Shown here piece by piece: positions 42,452 to 51,441 of a stretch of DNA of 59,633 nucleotides. The DNA lies in NCBI RefSeq assembly GCF_001552075.1, contig NZ_BCQM01000013.1:1-59633 (forward strand), read 5' to 3'. A program made the translations under genes and the position numbers. Each line of letters starts with the position of its first letter. The first letter of the stretch is position 1. The DNA comes from Arthrobacter luteolus NBRC 107841. Its GTDB lineage: Bacteria; Actinomycetota; Actinomycetes; Actinomycetales; Micrococcaceae. The notes below the pieces were generated by a model. It was not told the origin of the DNA, did no database searches, and saw only the letters and a list, made by a program, of their open reading frames with translations.

Positions 42452-43233
42452 GGTGCAACCGCGGCGCCGGCCGGATCGGGCACATTCTCAAAGACTTCGG
42501 GATAGCTGCCAATGAAGCCGGCCCGGCCCAGCGGCCAGGCGATGACGGATGCCTTGCCCTCAATGTCGGAGATGTTGATGAACCCGCCGTTTTCACCGTT
42601 CTGGTGTTCGCGGGAGTCGGCCGAGGCATTGCGGTGGTCACCCATGACCCACACCTTGCCGTCCGGAACCACCACGTCGAACGGAGTCTCGGAGGGAAGT
42701 GCTCCGGGGTACAGGTACGGCTCGTCGATGGCCTCGCCGTTGATCGTGATTTTGCCGTCCGCGTTGCAGCACACCACGTGGTCGCCGGGCATGCCGATTA
42801 CCCGCTTGACCAGGTGCTGTTCGGACTCGTCCGGGAGCAGGCCGACGAAGGTCAGGGCGTCCTGGATGAAGTTCCCGCCGCCGTTTTGTGTGGGCGGCAG
42901 CCACGCCTGGGTGTCCTTGAAGACAATAACGTCGCCGCGTTCCAGGTCAAAGGGCTCCGGGACCAGCAGGTTCACGAAGATCCTGTCGTCAATCTCCAGG
43001 GTTTCCTCCATTGATCCCGAAGGGATGAAGAACGCCCGGAAGAGGAAGGTCTTGATCAGGAAGGACAGCAGCAACGCGATGACAATGATCGTGGCAACCT
43101 CGCGCAGCCACGCGCCGAAGCCCCGGTTCTTGCTGCCTTTGCCGTCCTGCCCGGCAGAATGGGCGGCGTGGGAGCGCGCTTCGCCGGAGGCCGCGTTCCC
43201 GTCCTGGGGATCGTCCGGGAAGTCCTGCGCCAT
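42448..43233 (-). CDS. lepB: Signal peptidase I (second copy)
   Basis: Membrane-bound serine-lysine protease that removes signal peptides. One membrane helix (about residues 46-68) precedes the catalytic Ser74 in FIPSGSMEETL and Lys143 in LVKRVIGMPGD; the box E GDHRNASADSR is also present. 261 residues. The ATG at 43233 follows AAGAGGAC; a longer open frame to 43623 overlaps the other copy and was rejected. The N-terminal 40 residues are hydrophilic. It is 11 bp downstream of the first copy. Confidence 0.95.
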   Translation of the reverse strand: MAQDFPDDPQDGNAASGEARSHAAHSAGQDGKGSKNRGFGAWLREVATIIVIALLLSFLIKTFLFRAFFIPSGSMEETLEIDDRIFVNLLVPEPFDLERGDVIVFKDTQAWLPPTQNGGGNFIQDALTFVGLLPDESEQHLVKRVIGMPGDHVVCCNADGKITINGEAIDEPYLYPGALPSETPFDVVVPDGKVWVMGDHRNASADSREHQNGENGGFINISDIEGKASVIAWPLGRAGFIGSYPEVFENVPDPAGAAVAP

Positions 43234-43244
43234 GTGCTGTCCTC

Positions 43245-43952
43245 TTATTCCGCTGAATTCCATACAGAATCCAACTCTAGCCGTTGAATCTCTGTGCTTC
43301 TTTCGAATGGCCATAGGATTTGCTGGGCGCGGCCAATCACCCGTTCCTCCGGGATGAGTCCGCCGCCGGGCGCCCCCAGCAGGGACCGGGAGTCCGCTGA
43401 CTCCGACCGGTGGTCCCCCATAAGCCACAGCCTGCCTTCGGGCACCACCACATCGAACGCCTGTTCGCTGGCAGCATCCCCCGGGTAGAGATACGGCTCG
43501 TCCACCGGTTGGCCGTTCACCGTGATCCGGGAATCCCCGTCGGTGCAGCAGGCAATCCGGTCCCCGGCGACGCCGATGACCCGCTTGACGTAGACGGTGT
43601 CGCTGCCGGTGAGCCCCAGCCACTGCCCGGCCTGCTTCACGGCCTGCGTCAGGGCCGGATCTGAACTGTGCAGGGGCGCCAGCGAACCGCGGCCGTCAAA
43701 AACGACGATGTCTCCGCGCTGGATTTCGCCGGTGCGGTACTCGGTGCGGGAGACCAGGACCCGGTCCCCCGGTTCCAGCAGCGGCTCCATGGAGCCCGAG
43801 GGAATGTAGTAGACGTCAACAACGAAAGCGCGGACCAGCCCGCCCAGCACGACGGCGGCGGCAAGGGCACAGAGCACGAAACGCCAGCCCGCAATGGACC
43901 GGCGTTTCGTGTGCTTCCGGGGCGTGGCCCCGTCTGCGGATGTGTCAGACAA
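43245..43952 (-). CDS. lepB: Signal peptidase I (first copy)
   Basis: A 235-residue signal peptidase with a basic N-terminus, one membrane helix (about 22-45), Ser54 in YIPSGSMEPLL, Lys123 in VYVKRVIGVAGD and box E GDHRSESADSR. It differs substantially from the adjacent copy outside the motifs, so the duplication is old or the two were acquired separately. The TTG start, 5 bp after the rplS stop, lacks a clear ribosome binding site; translation may depend on coupling to rplS. Confidence 0.93.
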   Translation of the reverse strand: MSDTSADGATPRKHTKRRSIAGWRFVLCALAAAVVLGGLVRAFVVDVYYIPSGSMEPLLEPGDRVLVSRTEYRTGEIQRGDIVVFDGRGSLAPLHSSDPALTQAVKQAGQWLGLTGSDTVYVKRVIGVAGDRIACCTDGDSRITVNGQPVDEPYLYPGDAASEQAFDVVVPEGRLWLMGDHRSESADSRSLLGAPGGGLIPEERVIGRAQQILWPFERSTEIQRLELDSVWNSAE

Positions 43953-43957
43953 GAAAA

Positions 43958-44317
43958 TTACTTGGCGGGACGGAAGTCGCGCTTTTCCTTGATCTTGGCA
44001 GCCTTGCCGCGCAGGTCGCGCATGTAGTACAGCTTGGCACGGCGGACGTCACCGCGGGTGACAATCTCTACCTTGTCGAGGACCGGGGAGTGCACCGGGA
44101 AGGTACGCTCCACGCCGACACCGAAGCTGACCTTGCGGACCGTGAAGGTCTCGCGGAGGCCGTCGCCCTGGCGCTTCATAACGAAGCCCTGGAAGACCTG
44201 AACACGGGTGTTCTTGCCTTCAACGATGTTTACGTGAACCTTGACCGTGTCACCGGCGCGGAACTCGGGGATGTCTGAACGCAGCGAAGCTGCATCAACA
44301 GAATCTAGGATGTGCAT
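43958..44317 (-). CDS. rplS: 50S ribosomal protein L19
   Basis: Ribosomal protein at the interface of the two subunits. The 119-residue length and segments [28 protein letters not shown] and the C-terminal [19 protein letters not shown] are typical. AGGAG precedes the ATG. A 224-bp gap separates it from trmD, and holds its promoter; nothing else is visible there. Confidence 0.97.
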   Translation of the reverse strand: MHILDSVDAASLRSDIPEFRAGDTVKVHVNIVEGKNTRVQVFQGFVMKRQGDGLRETFTVRKVSFGVGVERTFPVHSPVLDKVEIVTRGDVRRAKLYYMRDLRGKAAKIKEKRDFRPAK

Positions 44318-44541
44318 TGTTTATCACTCCTGGTGAACGCCACAGGTCATCCACTTTGGTCACGGCGGCAAGGATGTGCCCGTAAGCACACAAATACCGC
44401 CGAAGCTAAAGAAACCGGCTGTCCGGGAATCGGCTGCCGGTGTGTCTTGCTGTTAGCCTCGCTCCCCCTGTGGCAGGTGCGGACCCAGATGACACAACTA
44501 TCCATTCTGCCACACCCCGGCAGAGCCGACCAACCACTGGA

Positions 44542-45354
44542 CTACCGGGGCAGCACAGCCTCCGCCGTCACGGTCCAGCCCAGTGCCGCCAGTGCCGCGC
44601 GGTCTGCCTTGTCCAGCGTGGCCGGGTCCAGCTTCGCAATCAGGTCCGGCCGGCGTTCGGAGGTGCGCCGCAGCTGCTCGTCGCGCCGGAACCGGGCGAT
44701 CTTCGCGTGGTTGCCACTGAGCAGGACTTCCGGGATAGGCCGGTCCCGCCACAGGGAGGGCTTGGTGTAGACCGGATACTCGAGCAGACCGTCGGAGTGC
44801 GATTCCTCCACCAGCGACTCCGGATTGCCGACGACGCCGGGCACCAGGCGGCCGATGGCCTCCACCATGGCCAGCACGGCAACCTCTCCCCCGTTCAGCA
44901 CGTAGTCGCCCAGGCTCATGGGGCGGACGTCGAAATGTTCCCCGGCCCATTCCAGGACCCGTTCGTCGATGCCCTCGTACCGGCCGCAGGCGAAGACTAG
45001 CTGCTGCTTCTCTGCCAGCTCGTAGGCAGTGGCCTGGGTAAACACTTCCCCTGCAGGTGAGGGAACGATCAGTGTGGGCCGTCCCCCGCCGCCTGCCAGC
45101 CCGCCGCCCGGCTCTCCTGCCGGGCCACCGCTGAGGGCCGTGGACAGCGCCTCGGCCCACGGTTCGGGCTTCATGACCATCCCGGCCCCGCCGCCGTAGG
45201 GGGTGTCGTCCACGGTGCGGTGCCGGTCGGTGGTGAAACCGCGCAGGTCCTGGACCCGCACATCGAGCAGCCCGTCCTGCCGCGCCTTCCCGATCAGGGA
45301 CAGGTCCAGTGCGGCGAGGTACTCCGGGAAAATCGAGAAGACGTCAATACGCAC
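44542..45354 (-). CDS. trmD: tRNA (guanine-37-N1)-methyltransferase
   Basis: SPOUT-class methyltransferase making m1G37, which prevents frameshifting. The 270-residue protein has the N-terminal DVFSIFPEY strand, the trefoil-knot SAM site ([24 protein letters not shown]) and the C-terminal tRNA-binding region. A variable Gly-rich insertion occurs near residues 80-95 ([17 protein letters not shown]). The start is GTG, directly after the rimM stop (TAAGTG). Confidence 0.96.
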   Translation of the reverse strand: MRIDVFSIFPEYLAALDLSLIGKARQDGLLDVRVQDLRGFTTDRHRTVDDTPYGGGAGMVMKPEPWAEALSTALSGGPAGEPGGGLAGGGGRPTLIVPSPAGEVFTQATAYELAEKQQLVFACGRYEGIDERVLEWAGEHFDVRPMSLGDYVLNGGEVAVLAMVEAIGRLVPGVVGNPESLVEESHSDGLLEYPVYTKPSLWRDRPIPEVLLSGNHAKIARFRRDEQLRRTSERRPDLIAKLDPATLDKADRAALAALGWTVTAEAVLPR

Positions 45355-45897
45355 TTAGCGCCCAGCCCCGCCCTTGTCTGCCTCCGGCAGGTTCAGCTCA
45401 AACAGGCCGGCCGGCGGTGTCAGCAGCACATAACCGTCTTCGGTGTTCACTTCCGGGACGATGGCTTCCACGAACGGAACCAGGACCTCACGCCCCGCAG
45501 TGTCCTCAATGATCAGCAGGTCCTGCACCGTCAGGGTGCGCAGCGCGGTGACGGTACCAACGACGTCGTTTCCCACCTTTGCCTTCAGACCCACCAGTTC
45601 GTGCTCGTACCAGCCCTCGCCTTCGTCGTCGGCGTCGGCTTCATCCGTGTCGATGAACAGCTTCACGCCGCGCAGCTCCTCGGCTCCGTTGCGGTCTTCA
45701 ACCTCTTCGAAGCCCAACAGCAGGATGTCCTTGTTCCAGCGTGCGCTGATCACCGTCAGCGGCCCCTTGGCCGCCGGTTCAACGGTGAGGACAGCACCGG
45801 GGACAAACCGGTCCTCAGGTGCATCGGTCAGCACCTGGACGGTCACTTCACCCCGAATGCCGTGAGGCTTGCCGATTCGTGCCACCTGCAACTGCAT
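45355..45897 (-). CDS. rimM: Ribosome maturation factor RimM
   Basis: Assists 30S assembly by binding S19. The 180-residue protein has the N-terminal beta-barrel (QVARIGKPHGIRGEVTVQVLTD) and a C-terminal PRC barrel (DLLIIEDTAGREVLVPFVEAIVPEV). An Asp/Glu-rich insertion (DTDEADADDEGEG) lies in between. AAGGAG precedes the ATG. A terminator-like hairpin stands just upstream, between it and the KH gene. Confidence 0.95.
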   Translation of the reverse strand: MQLQVARIGKPHGIRGEVTVQVLTDAPEDRFVPGAVLTVEPAAKGPLTVISARWNKDILLLGFEEVEDRNGAEELRGVKLFIDTDEADADDEGEGWYEHELVGLKAKVGNDVVGTVTALRTLTVQDLLIIEDTAGREVLVPFVEAIVPEVNTEDGYVLLTPPAGLFELNLPEADKGGAGR

Positions 45898-45943
45898 GGA
45901 TTCTCCTTGGATCGAAAGGCCCGGCCAAAAGGGGCCGGTGCCG

Positions 45944-45990
45944 AAAAAACATCCGGCCCCTTCACCATTATCTGGTGCCGGGGCCGGATG
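45944..45990 (-). terminator. Internal terminator/attenuator between KH gene and rimM
   Basis: CATCCGGCCCC (45950-45960) pairs perfectly with GGGGCCGGATG (45980-45990), and on the minus strand the stem is followed by TTTTTT. It can end or attenuate the rpsP-KH transcript before rimM-trmD. Confidence 0.85.
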
Positions 45991-46017
45991 CTAAGAACTG
46001 CTTGAATTGCTGGTGCG

Positions 46018-46260
46018 TCAGCGGCGGCGGTCTGTGTCGACGACGTCGACACGGACCTGGTCGCTGCCGGCCAGAGCGGACATCACCGTGCGCAGAGCGC
46101 GGGCGGTTCGGCCCTGGCGGCCGATGACCCGGCCGAGATCTTCCTGGTGAACACGGACCTCGAGGGTTTCCCCGCGGCGGTTGTTCTTGGCGGAAACCTT
46201 GACGTCCTCAGGGGAGTCAACGATTCCACGGACGAGGTGCTCCAGCGCTTCAGCCAGCAA
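46018..46260 (-). CDS. khpA: KH-domain RNA-binding protein
   Basis: An 80-residue single KH domain protein with the GRVIGRQGRTARALR loop (GxxG) that contacts RNA. It is the KhpA/YlqC homolog usually placed after rpsP. The TTG start immediately follows the rpsP TAG, so translation is likely coupled. Roles in cell division and small-RNA handling are known from firmicutes, not shown here. Confidence 0.92.
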   Translation of the reverse strand: MLAEALEHLVRGIVDSPEDVKVSAKNNRRGETLEVRVHQEDLGRVIGRQGRTARALRTVMSALAGSDQVRVDVVDTDRRR

Positions 46261-46261
46261 T

Positions 46262-46669
46262 CTACTCAGCCTCAGCCTCAGTGGAAGCGGCTGCAGCCTC
46301 TTCCTTCTTGGCCTTCGGGGTGATTGCCTCGGGGACGATCACTGACTTCTTTTCGGGAGCCACGAAGGCTTCCTTCGGGGCCTTGGTACGCAGGGTACCT
46401 TCCTGGCCTTCGATGTTCTTGAACTTCTGCCAGTCACCGGTGATCTTCAGCAGTGCTGCAACCTGCTCGGTCGGCTGCGCGCCGACGCCGAGCCAGTACT
46501 GCGCACGGTCGGACTTGATGTCGATGTACGACGGTTCCTCGGTCGGACGGTACAGTCCGATTTCCTCGATGGCACGGCCATCGCGCTTGGCACGGGAATC
46601 CATGACAACAACGCGGTAGTGTGCTGAGAACTTCTTGCCAAGGCGCTTAAGGCGAATCTTTACGGCCAC
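46262..46669 (-). CDS. rpsP: 30S ribosomal protein S16
   Basis: 135 residues, longer than the usual 80-90 because of an Ala/Glu/Lys-rich C-terminal tail after about residue 100, as is common in actinobacteria. The core [25 protein letters not shown] and the GLYRPTEEP segment are intact. The GTG at 46669 is chosen over that at 46681 because AGGAG is then 10 nt upstream and the protein begins with the canonical (M)AVKIRLKR; at 46681 the codon overlaps the ribosome binding site. Confidence 0.96.
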   Translation of the reverse strand: MAVKIRLKRLGKKFSAHYRVVVMDSRAKRDGRAIEEIGLYRPTEEPSYIDIKSDRAQYWLGVGAQPTEQVAALLKITGDWQKFKNIEGQEGTLRTKAPKEAFVAPEKKSVIVPEAITPKAKKEEAAAASTEAEAE

Positions 46670-46863
46670 TTTTGTGGTCACTCCTGATCTGAAATGGGGC
46701 GAACCCGTACTTCTGCTCCCGTGGGGCGGGCCATAACGTTGGGGTTCAAAAGGACAAGATACTGCACGGAGAGAGGGGCCGCGCAGATCGAGTACCTGTC
46801 CATTGTGCCAGACGGGACCATCTTTCGCGACTCGCGAGACCGCCGGGCCCGCCTGGCGCCCGG

Positions 46864-47751
46864 TTAGGCCGCCGCAATCCGGATGCGGTTGCGCCAGGGA
46901 TCCTCGAAGCGCAGTTCGGCGCCGGTGTGGTGGCTGCCGATTCCGGCGGATTTCAGCCGGTCTGCGAGGGCCCCGACGGCGTCCTGGCCGGGCACGGTGA
47001 TGAGCACCTCGCCAAGTCCCAGGGTGTCGCGCCGGGGTCCGGCACCCCGGCTGTTCCAGACGTTCATGGCCATGTGGTGGTGGTATCCGCCGGCCGAGAC
47101 AAAAAGTGCCTGGCCGTGGAAATCTGCGGTCCGCTCGAATCCGAGGGTGTCGACATAGAACGCGGCGGCAGTGGCGGTGTCGCCTACCTGGAGGTGCACG
47201 TGGCCGACGCCGGCTCCGGCCTCCGACACTCCGTCGACCGCCGCCTGGGAGAGATGCTTCCGGAAGTAGTCCTGGGGCGGCAGCGCCAGGGAGGCCATCC
47301 TGACGGTCCTGCCGTTCACATCCTGGTCCCAGTCCCAGCTTTCACGCGGACGGTCCCAGTAGAGCTCAATGCCGTTCCCTTCCGGGTCGGTGAAGTAGAA
47401 GGCTTCACTGACCAGATGGTCAGCGCTGCCAACGTAGGCTGCCGGGTCGTACTGCGCGGCCAGTGCCACAGTCGCGGCGAGGTCCGCCTGGGTTTCAAAA
47501 AGGACCGCGGTGTGGAACAGGCCCGCTTCCCCGCGCGCCGCGACCTGCAGCCCCGCCGCCGGAGCCAGATGCACCACGGGAACCGTGCCGCGACCGAGGA
47601 AAAGTCCGCCGTCGGCTTCTGCGACCACCTCAAGCCCGAGAGCCCCCTGATAGTAGGCGGCCATGGTGGGCAGATCCCCCACCTTGAGCATGACCGTCCC
47701 CATGGACAGGTCAGCCGGCAAAAGGTCCGCAGAATTTACTTGAAGGTTCAT
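46864..47751 (-). CDS. Two-domain VOC protein, catechol 2,3-dioxygenase-like (CatE type)
   Basis: A 295-residue protein with two VOC modules (about 15-140 and 165-293). Possible metal ligands are His in GLFHTAVL and GVGHVHLQV and Glu in [13 protein letters not shown], an arrangement like CatE/MhqE-type ring-cleaving or thiol-dependent dioxygenases. The module-2 segment [14 protein letters not shown] is typical of CatE. Substrate unknown. The ATG at 47751 is the first start after a palindromic operator. It stands alone with no quinone-resistance partner next to it. Confidence 0.85.
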   Translation of the reverse strand: MNLQVNSADLLPADLSMGTVMLKVGDLPTMAAYYQGALGLEVVAEADGGLFLGRGTVPVVHLAPAAGLQVAARGEAGLFHTAVLFETQADLAATVALAAQYDPAAYVGSADHLVSEAFYFTDPEGNGIELYWDRPRESWDWDQDVNGRTVRMASLALPPQDYFRKHLSQAAVDGVSEAGAGVGHVHLQVGDTATAAAFYVDTLGFERTADFHGQALFVSAGGYHHHMAMNVWNSRGAGPRRDTLGLGEVLITVPGQDAVGALADRLKSAGIGSHHTGAELRFEDPWRNRIRIAAA

Positions 47752-47761
47752 GCAATCAATA

Positions 47762-47781
47762 TTACTTGAAGCTTCAGGTAA
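47762..47781. promoter_or_regulatory. MarR-type palindromic operator candidate
   Basis: TTACTTGAAGCTTCAGGTAA is a near-perfect 20-bp palindrome (one mismatched pair) 10 bp before the start codon. The half-site CTTCAAGTAA recurs on the minus strand inside the first codons near 47735-47745. Such sites are typical of MarR-family repressors of dioxygenase genes; none is encoded nearby. Confidence 0.65.
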
Positions 47782-47807
47782 TTCCAAGTGGCCGGACCTT
47801 TCCGAAG

Positions 47808-48305
47808 TCAGAAGCGGACACGCATGGCTACCCGGCGCCCGGCCTCGTCCAATCCCAGCTCCGCCTCGTGCCGGCGCAGCTGGGCGAGCTCCCCCAGCGG
47901 TTCAATGACGTCAAATCCACAGCTGCGGTAGAACGGCGCGTTAAAGGGCACCTCCGCAAAGGTGCACAGGGTCATTCCCGGATAGCCATGGGTCCGCGCC
48001 CAGGCAAGGGCAGCGTTGACCAGCAGCCGTCCAAGCCCCGCGCCGGCAGCGTCGGGGTGGACGGACAGCTGCTCCAGATGGGCGAACCCTTCCACCTCCT
48101 CGATCCTGGCGAATCCCGCTATCGGTTCGCCGATGACCAGGAGCTGCCGGGCGGCCGCGAGTTCCGCGATACCAGCCGGTGGAGGCAGCCTGTGCAGCTC
48201 GCTGCCGCGGACGCCGGGCGCTGAGGCAAGCAGGGTATCCGAGGCTGCCTCAAGCGCGGGAAGCAGGGCAAGGTCGGCCTCCGTTGCCGTTCTGGGCACG
48301 GGCAT
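47808..48305 (-). CDS. GNAT-family N-acetyltransferase
   Basis: A 165-residue acetyltransferase with the acetyl-CoA motif LSVHPDAAGAGLGRLLVNAALAWA (about 78-102) and the motif B segment FNAPFYRSCGFDV. Substrate unknown. Its ATG overlaps the stop of the alpha/beta hydrolase-like gene by one base (TGATG), so the two are coupled. Confidence 0.87.
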   Translation of the reverse strand: MPVPRTATEADLALLPALEAASDTLLASAPGVRGSELHRLPPPAGIAELAAARQLLVIGEPIAGFARIEEVEGFAHLEQLSVHPDAAGAGLGRLLVNAALAWARTHGYPGMTLCTFAEVPFNAPFYRSCGFDVIEPLGELAQLRRHEAELGLDEAGRRVAMRVRF

Positions 48306-49012
48306 CAGCCGGCCGCCGTGGCTGGCTGATTGCGGCGGAGGAATCCAGTGATGGCGTCCTGTCCCGGTTCGGTGTCCTGCGGCCTGTGGTTGCCTCCGAC
48401 CACCCGGTGTTCGGCACCGGTGGATGCAAGGAAACCCGCAACTTCTTCATACAACGGTTCCCACTCTCCGGTCAGGACGAGGGTTGGGACGCCCGGAACT
48501 ATCTCCAGCGGCGCTTCCCAGGGCGGTGACTGCATCCGCTGCCGTGCTGCAGCATACGGATCTCCCCCGGGGGCCCGGGCAGCTTCAGCGGAAAACACCA
48601 GGCGGCGGTATTCGGCAGCATAGTCGCCGTCGCTCAGGTGCCGGGCGTTGCCGAAAAGCGCTGCCAGATGGCTCCGGTGTGCCGAAGTGGCCGGAAGATC
48701 GCGGGTCAGGGAAAAAACGGCAGGCTCACACAGGGTGAGGGACCAGACGCGGTCCGGGGCCTCAACCGCAGCCATCATGGCGGAAATAGCGCCTTCGGCA
48801 TGCGCGACGACATGGCCGCCGGCGCCGAGCGCGGCCAGGACGGCACCGGCGTCGGCCCGGTGATCGGTGGGGGCCGGAGGCAGGTCCGGCCGGTAGCCGT
48901 GACGGCGCAGGAACAGGCAGTCATACCTTCCGGCCAGGGCATGCTGCCGGGGCCAGGCCGCGGCGCCAACGCGGCCGGCACCATGCACGAAGACAACGCG
49001 TTGCTGAGCCAT
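48305..49012 (-). CDS. Alpha/beta hydrolase-fold protein, nucleophile Ser replaced by Ala
   Basis: A 235-residue alpha/beta hydrolase fold: oxyanion region FVHGAGR (8-14), strand-nucleophile elbow HVVAHAEGAIS, and the C-terminal His in GGNHRPQD. The elbow reads A-H-A-E-G where active enzymes have G-x-S-x-G; Ala72 (codon GCC) stands in for the catalytic Ser. It is therefore probably not a serine hydrolase. It could be a non-enzymatic binding protein or use another mechanism. Translation is coupled to the GNAT gene downstream. Confidence 0.83.
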   Translation of the reverse strand: MAQQRVVFVHGAGRVGAAAWPRQHALAGRYDCLFLRRHGYRPDLPPAPTDHRADAGAVLAALGAGGHVVAHAEGAISAMMAAVEAPDRVWSLTLCEPAVFSLTRDLPATSAHRSHLAALFGNARHLSDGDYAAEYRRLVFSAEAARAPGGDPYAAARQRMQSPPWEAPLEIVPGVPTLVLTGEWEPLYEEVAGFLASTGAEHRVVGGNHRPQDTEPGQDAITGFLRRNQPATAAG

Positions 49013-49045
49013 CCAAACAGCGTATCGCCGCAGGGGCGACGCGGC

Positions 49046-49594
49046 TTAACCCAGCAGGTGGGACACTTCCGGCAGGCGCGGCATCATAGCCGGCGCTTCC
49101 GCCCGGTGGGAGATTGCCGCAGTGACCGGCTGCCCGTCCACCAGTTCTGCCACGTCCTGCAGTTCCAAGGCGCTCAGCCCGGCAGCCAGACGGGCCACCT
49201 CCGGCGGTTCGAGCAGGATCACGCAGTCGGCGACGGAAAGAAACCGGGCCTGCACGGAGCCGCCCGCGGCACGGAACTCACGGGTGGCAGCAGCGACCGA
49301 GCCGCCGTCATAGACAAACGCCAGCGCTCCGTCAGCAGGTGCCGGTGCCACGGAACAGTCGAAAACAAGCATCCGTCCGGACGTGACCCGGTCTCCGAGG
49401 ACCGCCGATGCCTTCCGGGCCGCAGCGGACCTCGGGTCCTCGCCGGCTTTGACCACCCCGCCGGGCAGTGCCCAGGGGCCCTCGCCGTCCCGCACCACCA
49501 GAACAGCGCCGGAACCGTCGCGGATCAGGACCGAGCTGTCTATCCTGCGGCGGAAGACGCTGCCGTAGAAGCGTGTGAGTCCCTGTCCTGCCAA
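49046..49594 (-). CDS. Nudix-fold protein with degenerate Nudix box
   Basis: A 182-residue Nudix-like protein. The box begins normally with GGVVKAGE (45-52) and keeps Arg60 and Gly67, but the three catalytic/metal-binding Glu of REUxEE are Lys61, Ala64 and Val65. Metal-dependent pyrophosphohydrolysis is unlikely; catalytically dead Nudix proteins sometimes serve as ligand sensors. It lies 33 bp upstream of the hydrolase-like gene and is probably cotranscribed with it and the GNAT gene. Confidence 0.8.
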   Translation of the reverse strand: MAGQGLTRFYGSVFRRRIDSSVLIRDGSGAVLVVRDGEGPWALPGGVVKAGEDPRSAAARKASAVLGDRVTSGRMLVFDCSVAPAPADGALAFVYDGGSVAAATREFRAAGGSVQARFLSVADCVILLEPPEVARLAAGLSALELQDVAELVDGQPVTAAISHRAEAPAMMPRLPEVSHLLG

Positions 49595-49691
49595 GCTGGC
49601 CTCCGCACCGGATAGTTACCGCGTGAATTCGCAGAAGCCTATCCGGTGCCGGGTCAATTGCCAGCGCCTCTGCAGGCAGCTGCCGGGTGTT

Positions 49692-51275
49692 TTACTTCCC
49701 GAGGAACTTCTCGAAGCCCTTGGGCAGGTTCAGCGACGAGGGATCGAAGTCGTCGCCCTGCTGGCCGAAGGCCGCACCGGACGGCAGCGATTTGCGGGCA
49801 CCGGCACGCCGGGCCTCCGCCTCGGCGAGTTCCTGGGCGGCCTTGGCCGGGTTGCCCGAGCGGGCCTTTTTCTTACCCTTGGCGGCCTGCTGCTTTTTGC
49901 GTCCACCGCTGAAACCACCCGGGCCGGCCACACCGGGCATACCGGGGATGCCTCCGCCGGCAGCCATCTTCTTCATCATCTTCTGGGCCTGGGCGAAGCG
50001 TTCCAGCAGGCCGTTGACCTCGGAGACGTGGACACCGGAACCACGGGCAATCCGGGCGCGCCGGGAGCCATTAATGATCTTCGGGGCGACCCGCTCATGC
50101 GGGGTCATGGAGCGGACGATTGCTTCCACCCGGTCGATTTCGCGCTCGTCGAAGTTCTCCAGCTGCTCACGCATGCCGGCTGCGCCGGGCATCATCATCA
50201 GCATCTTCTTCATCGAGCCCATGTTGCGCAGCTGCTGCATCTGGGCCAGGAAGTCGTCGAGGGTGAAGTCCTCCTGATCGGCGAATTTCTTCGCCATACG
50301 GGCGGCTTCGTCCTTGTCCCAGGACTTCTCCGCCTGCTCGATGAGCGTCAGGATGTCGCCCATGTCCAGGATGCGGCTGGCCATGCGGTCCGGGTGGAAG
50401 ACCTCGAAGTCCTTCAGGCCTTCACCGGTGGACGCGAACATCACGGGTTTGCCGGTAATCGAGGCCACGGACAGCGCGGCACCGCCGCGGGCATCGCCGT
50501 CGAGCTTTGTCAGGACCACGCCGGTGAAGTTCACACCCTCGTTGAACGCCTGCGCGGTGGCGACGGCGTCCTGCCCGATCATCGCGTCAATGACAAAGAG
50601 GACTTCGTCCGGAGTGATCGCCGCGCGGATGTCTGCTGCCTGCTGCATCAGTTCCGCGTCAACGCCCAGGCGTCCGGCGGTGTCCACAATAACGATGTCG
50701 TGCAGCTTGGTCCGGGCTTCTTCGACACCCTGGCGGGCGACGGCGACCGGATCCCCGGTTGCTGCCTCAAACTCGGAGCTCACGCCGGGGTGCGGTGCGT
50801 AGACCGGAACGCCGGCGCGTTCTCCGTTGACCTGCAGCTGCTTCACTGCGTTGGGACGCTGGAGGTCGGCGGCGACCAGCAGCGGGCTGTGGCCCTGGTC
50901 CTTGAGGTAGCGGGACAGCTTGCCGGCCAGCGTCGTCTTACCGGCGCCCTGGAGGCCCGCGAGCATGATGACGGTTGGGGGGTTCTTCGCGAAGGTGAGG
51001 CGGCGGGTCTGTCCGCCCAGGATGCCAACAAGTTCCTCGTTGACGATCTTGACGACCTGCTGGCCCGGGTTCAGGGCCTGGGACACCTCGGAGCCGAGGG
51101 CACGTTCCTTGACCGAAGCGGTGAAACTGCGGACCACGGGGACGGCGACGTCGGCGTCCAGGAGCGCACGGCGGATTTCCCGCACTGTGGCATCAACGTC
51201 GGCCTCGCTCAGCCTCCCCTTGCCACGCAGGTTCTTGAACGTGGAAGTCAACCGGTCAGACAGTGAATTGAACAC
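49692..51275 (-). CDS. ffh: Signal recognition particle GTPase Ffh
   Basis: Binds signal peptides and SRP RNA to target membrane proteins co-translationally. 527 residues: N domain (1-85), GTPase G domain with GLQGAGKTTLAGKL, DTAGRLGVD and TKLDGDARGGAALS, and the Met-rich M domain (SMKKMLMMMPGAAGM). A Lys/Gly/Ala-rich C-terminal tail follows. The GTG at 51275 starts the conserved FNSLSDRLTSTFKNLRGKG; the open frame to 51437 adds unrelated residues. Confidence 0.96.
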   Translation of the reverse strand: MFNSLSDRLTSTFKNLRGKGRLSEADVDATVREIRRALLDADVAVPVVRSFTASVKERALGSEVSQALNPGQQVVKIVNEELVGILGGQTRRLTFAKNPPTVIMLAGLQGAGKTTLAGKLSRYLKDQGHSPLLVAADLQRPNAVKQLQVNGERAGVPVYAPHPGVSSEFEAATGDPVAVARQGVEEARTKLHDIVIVDTAGRLGVDAELMQQAADIRAAITPDEVLFVIDAMIGQDAVATAQAFNEGVNFTGVVLTKLDGDARGGAALSVASITGKPVMFASTGEGLKDFEVFHPDRMASRILDMGDILTLIEQAEKSWDKDEAARMAKKFADQEDFTLDDFLAQMQQLRNMGSMKKMLMMMPGAAGMREQLENFDEREIDRVEAIVRSMTPHERVAPKIINGSRRARIARGSGVHVSEVNGLLERFAQAQKMMKKMAAGGGIPGMPGVAGPGGFSGGRKKQQAAKGKKKARSGNPAKAAQELAEAEARRAGARKSLPSGAAFGQQGDDFDPSSLNLPKGFEKFLGK

Positions 51276-51441
51276 GCGCTGCGCACTTCTTTCATCGGGT
51301 AGTTCGCCATGTTTGCCAGGCCCAGCTGTTAAGGGTACCAAGCGCCGGTGGGTATTTGCCGCTGGGTTCCCATCTGGCCCCCCGGCCGCAGGAAGGGTTC
51401 CGGCACACCGCGGCCCTTCACGGTCATCTCCCTGCAAATGC

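Noticed and set aside
43234-43623. N-terminal extension of the second signal peptidase
   Set aside because: It overlaps the first signal peptidase gene in another frame and lacks hydrophobic or conserved sequence; AAGAGGAC supports 43233.
49575-51266. A 563-codon plus-strand open frame opposite ffh
   Set aside because: Ffh on the minus strand has all SRP54 GTPase and M-domain motifs; the plus frame is its shadow.
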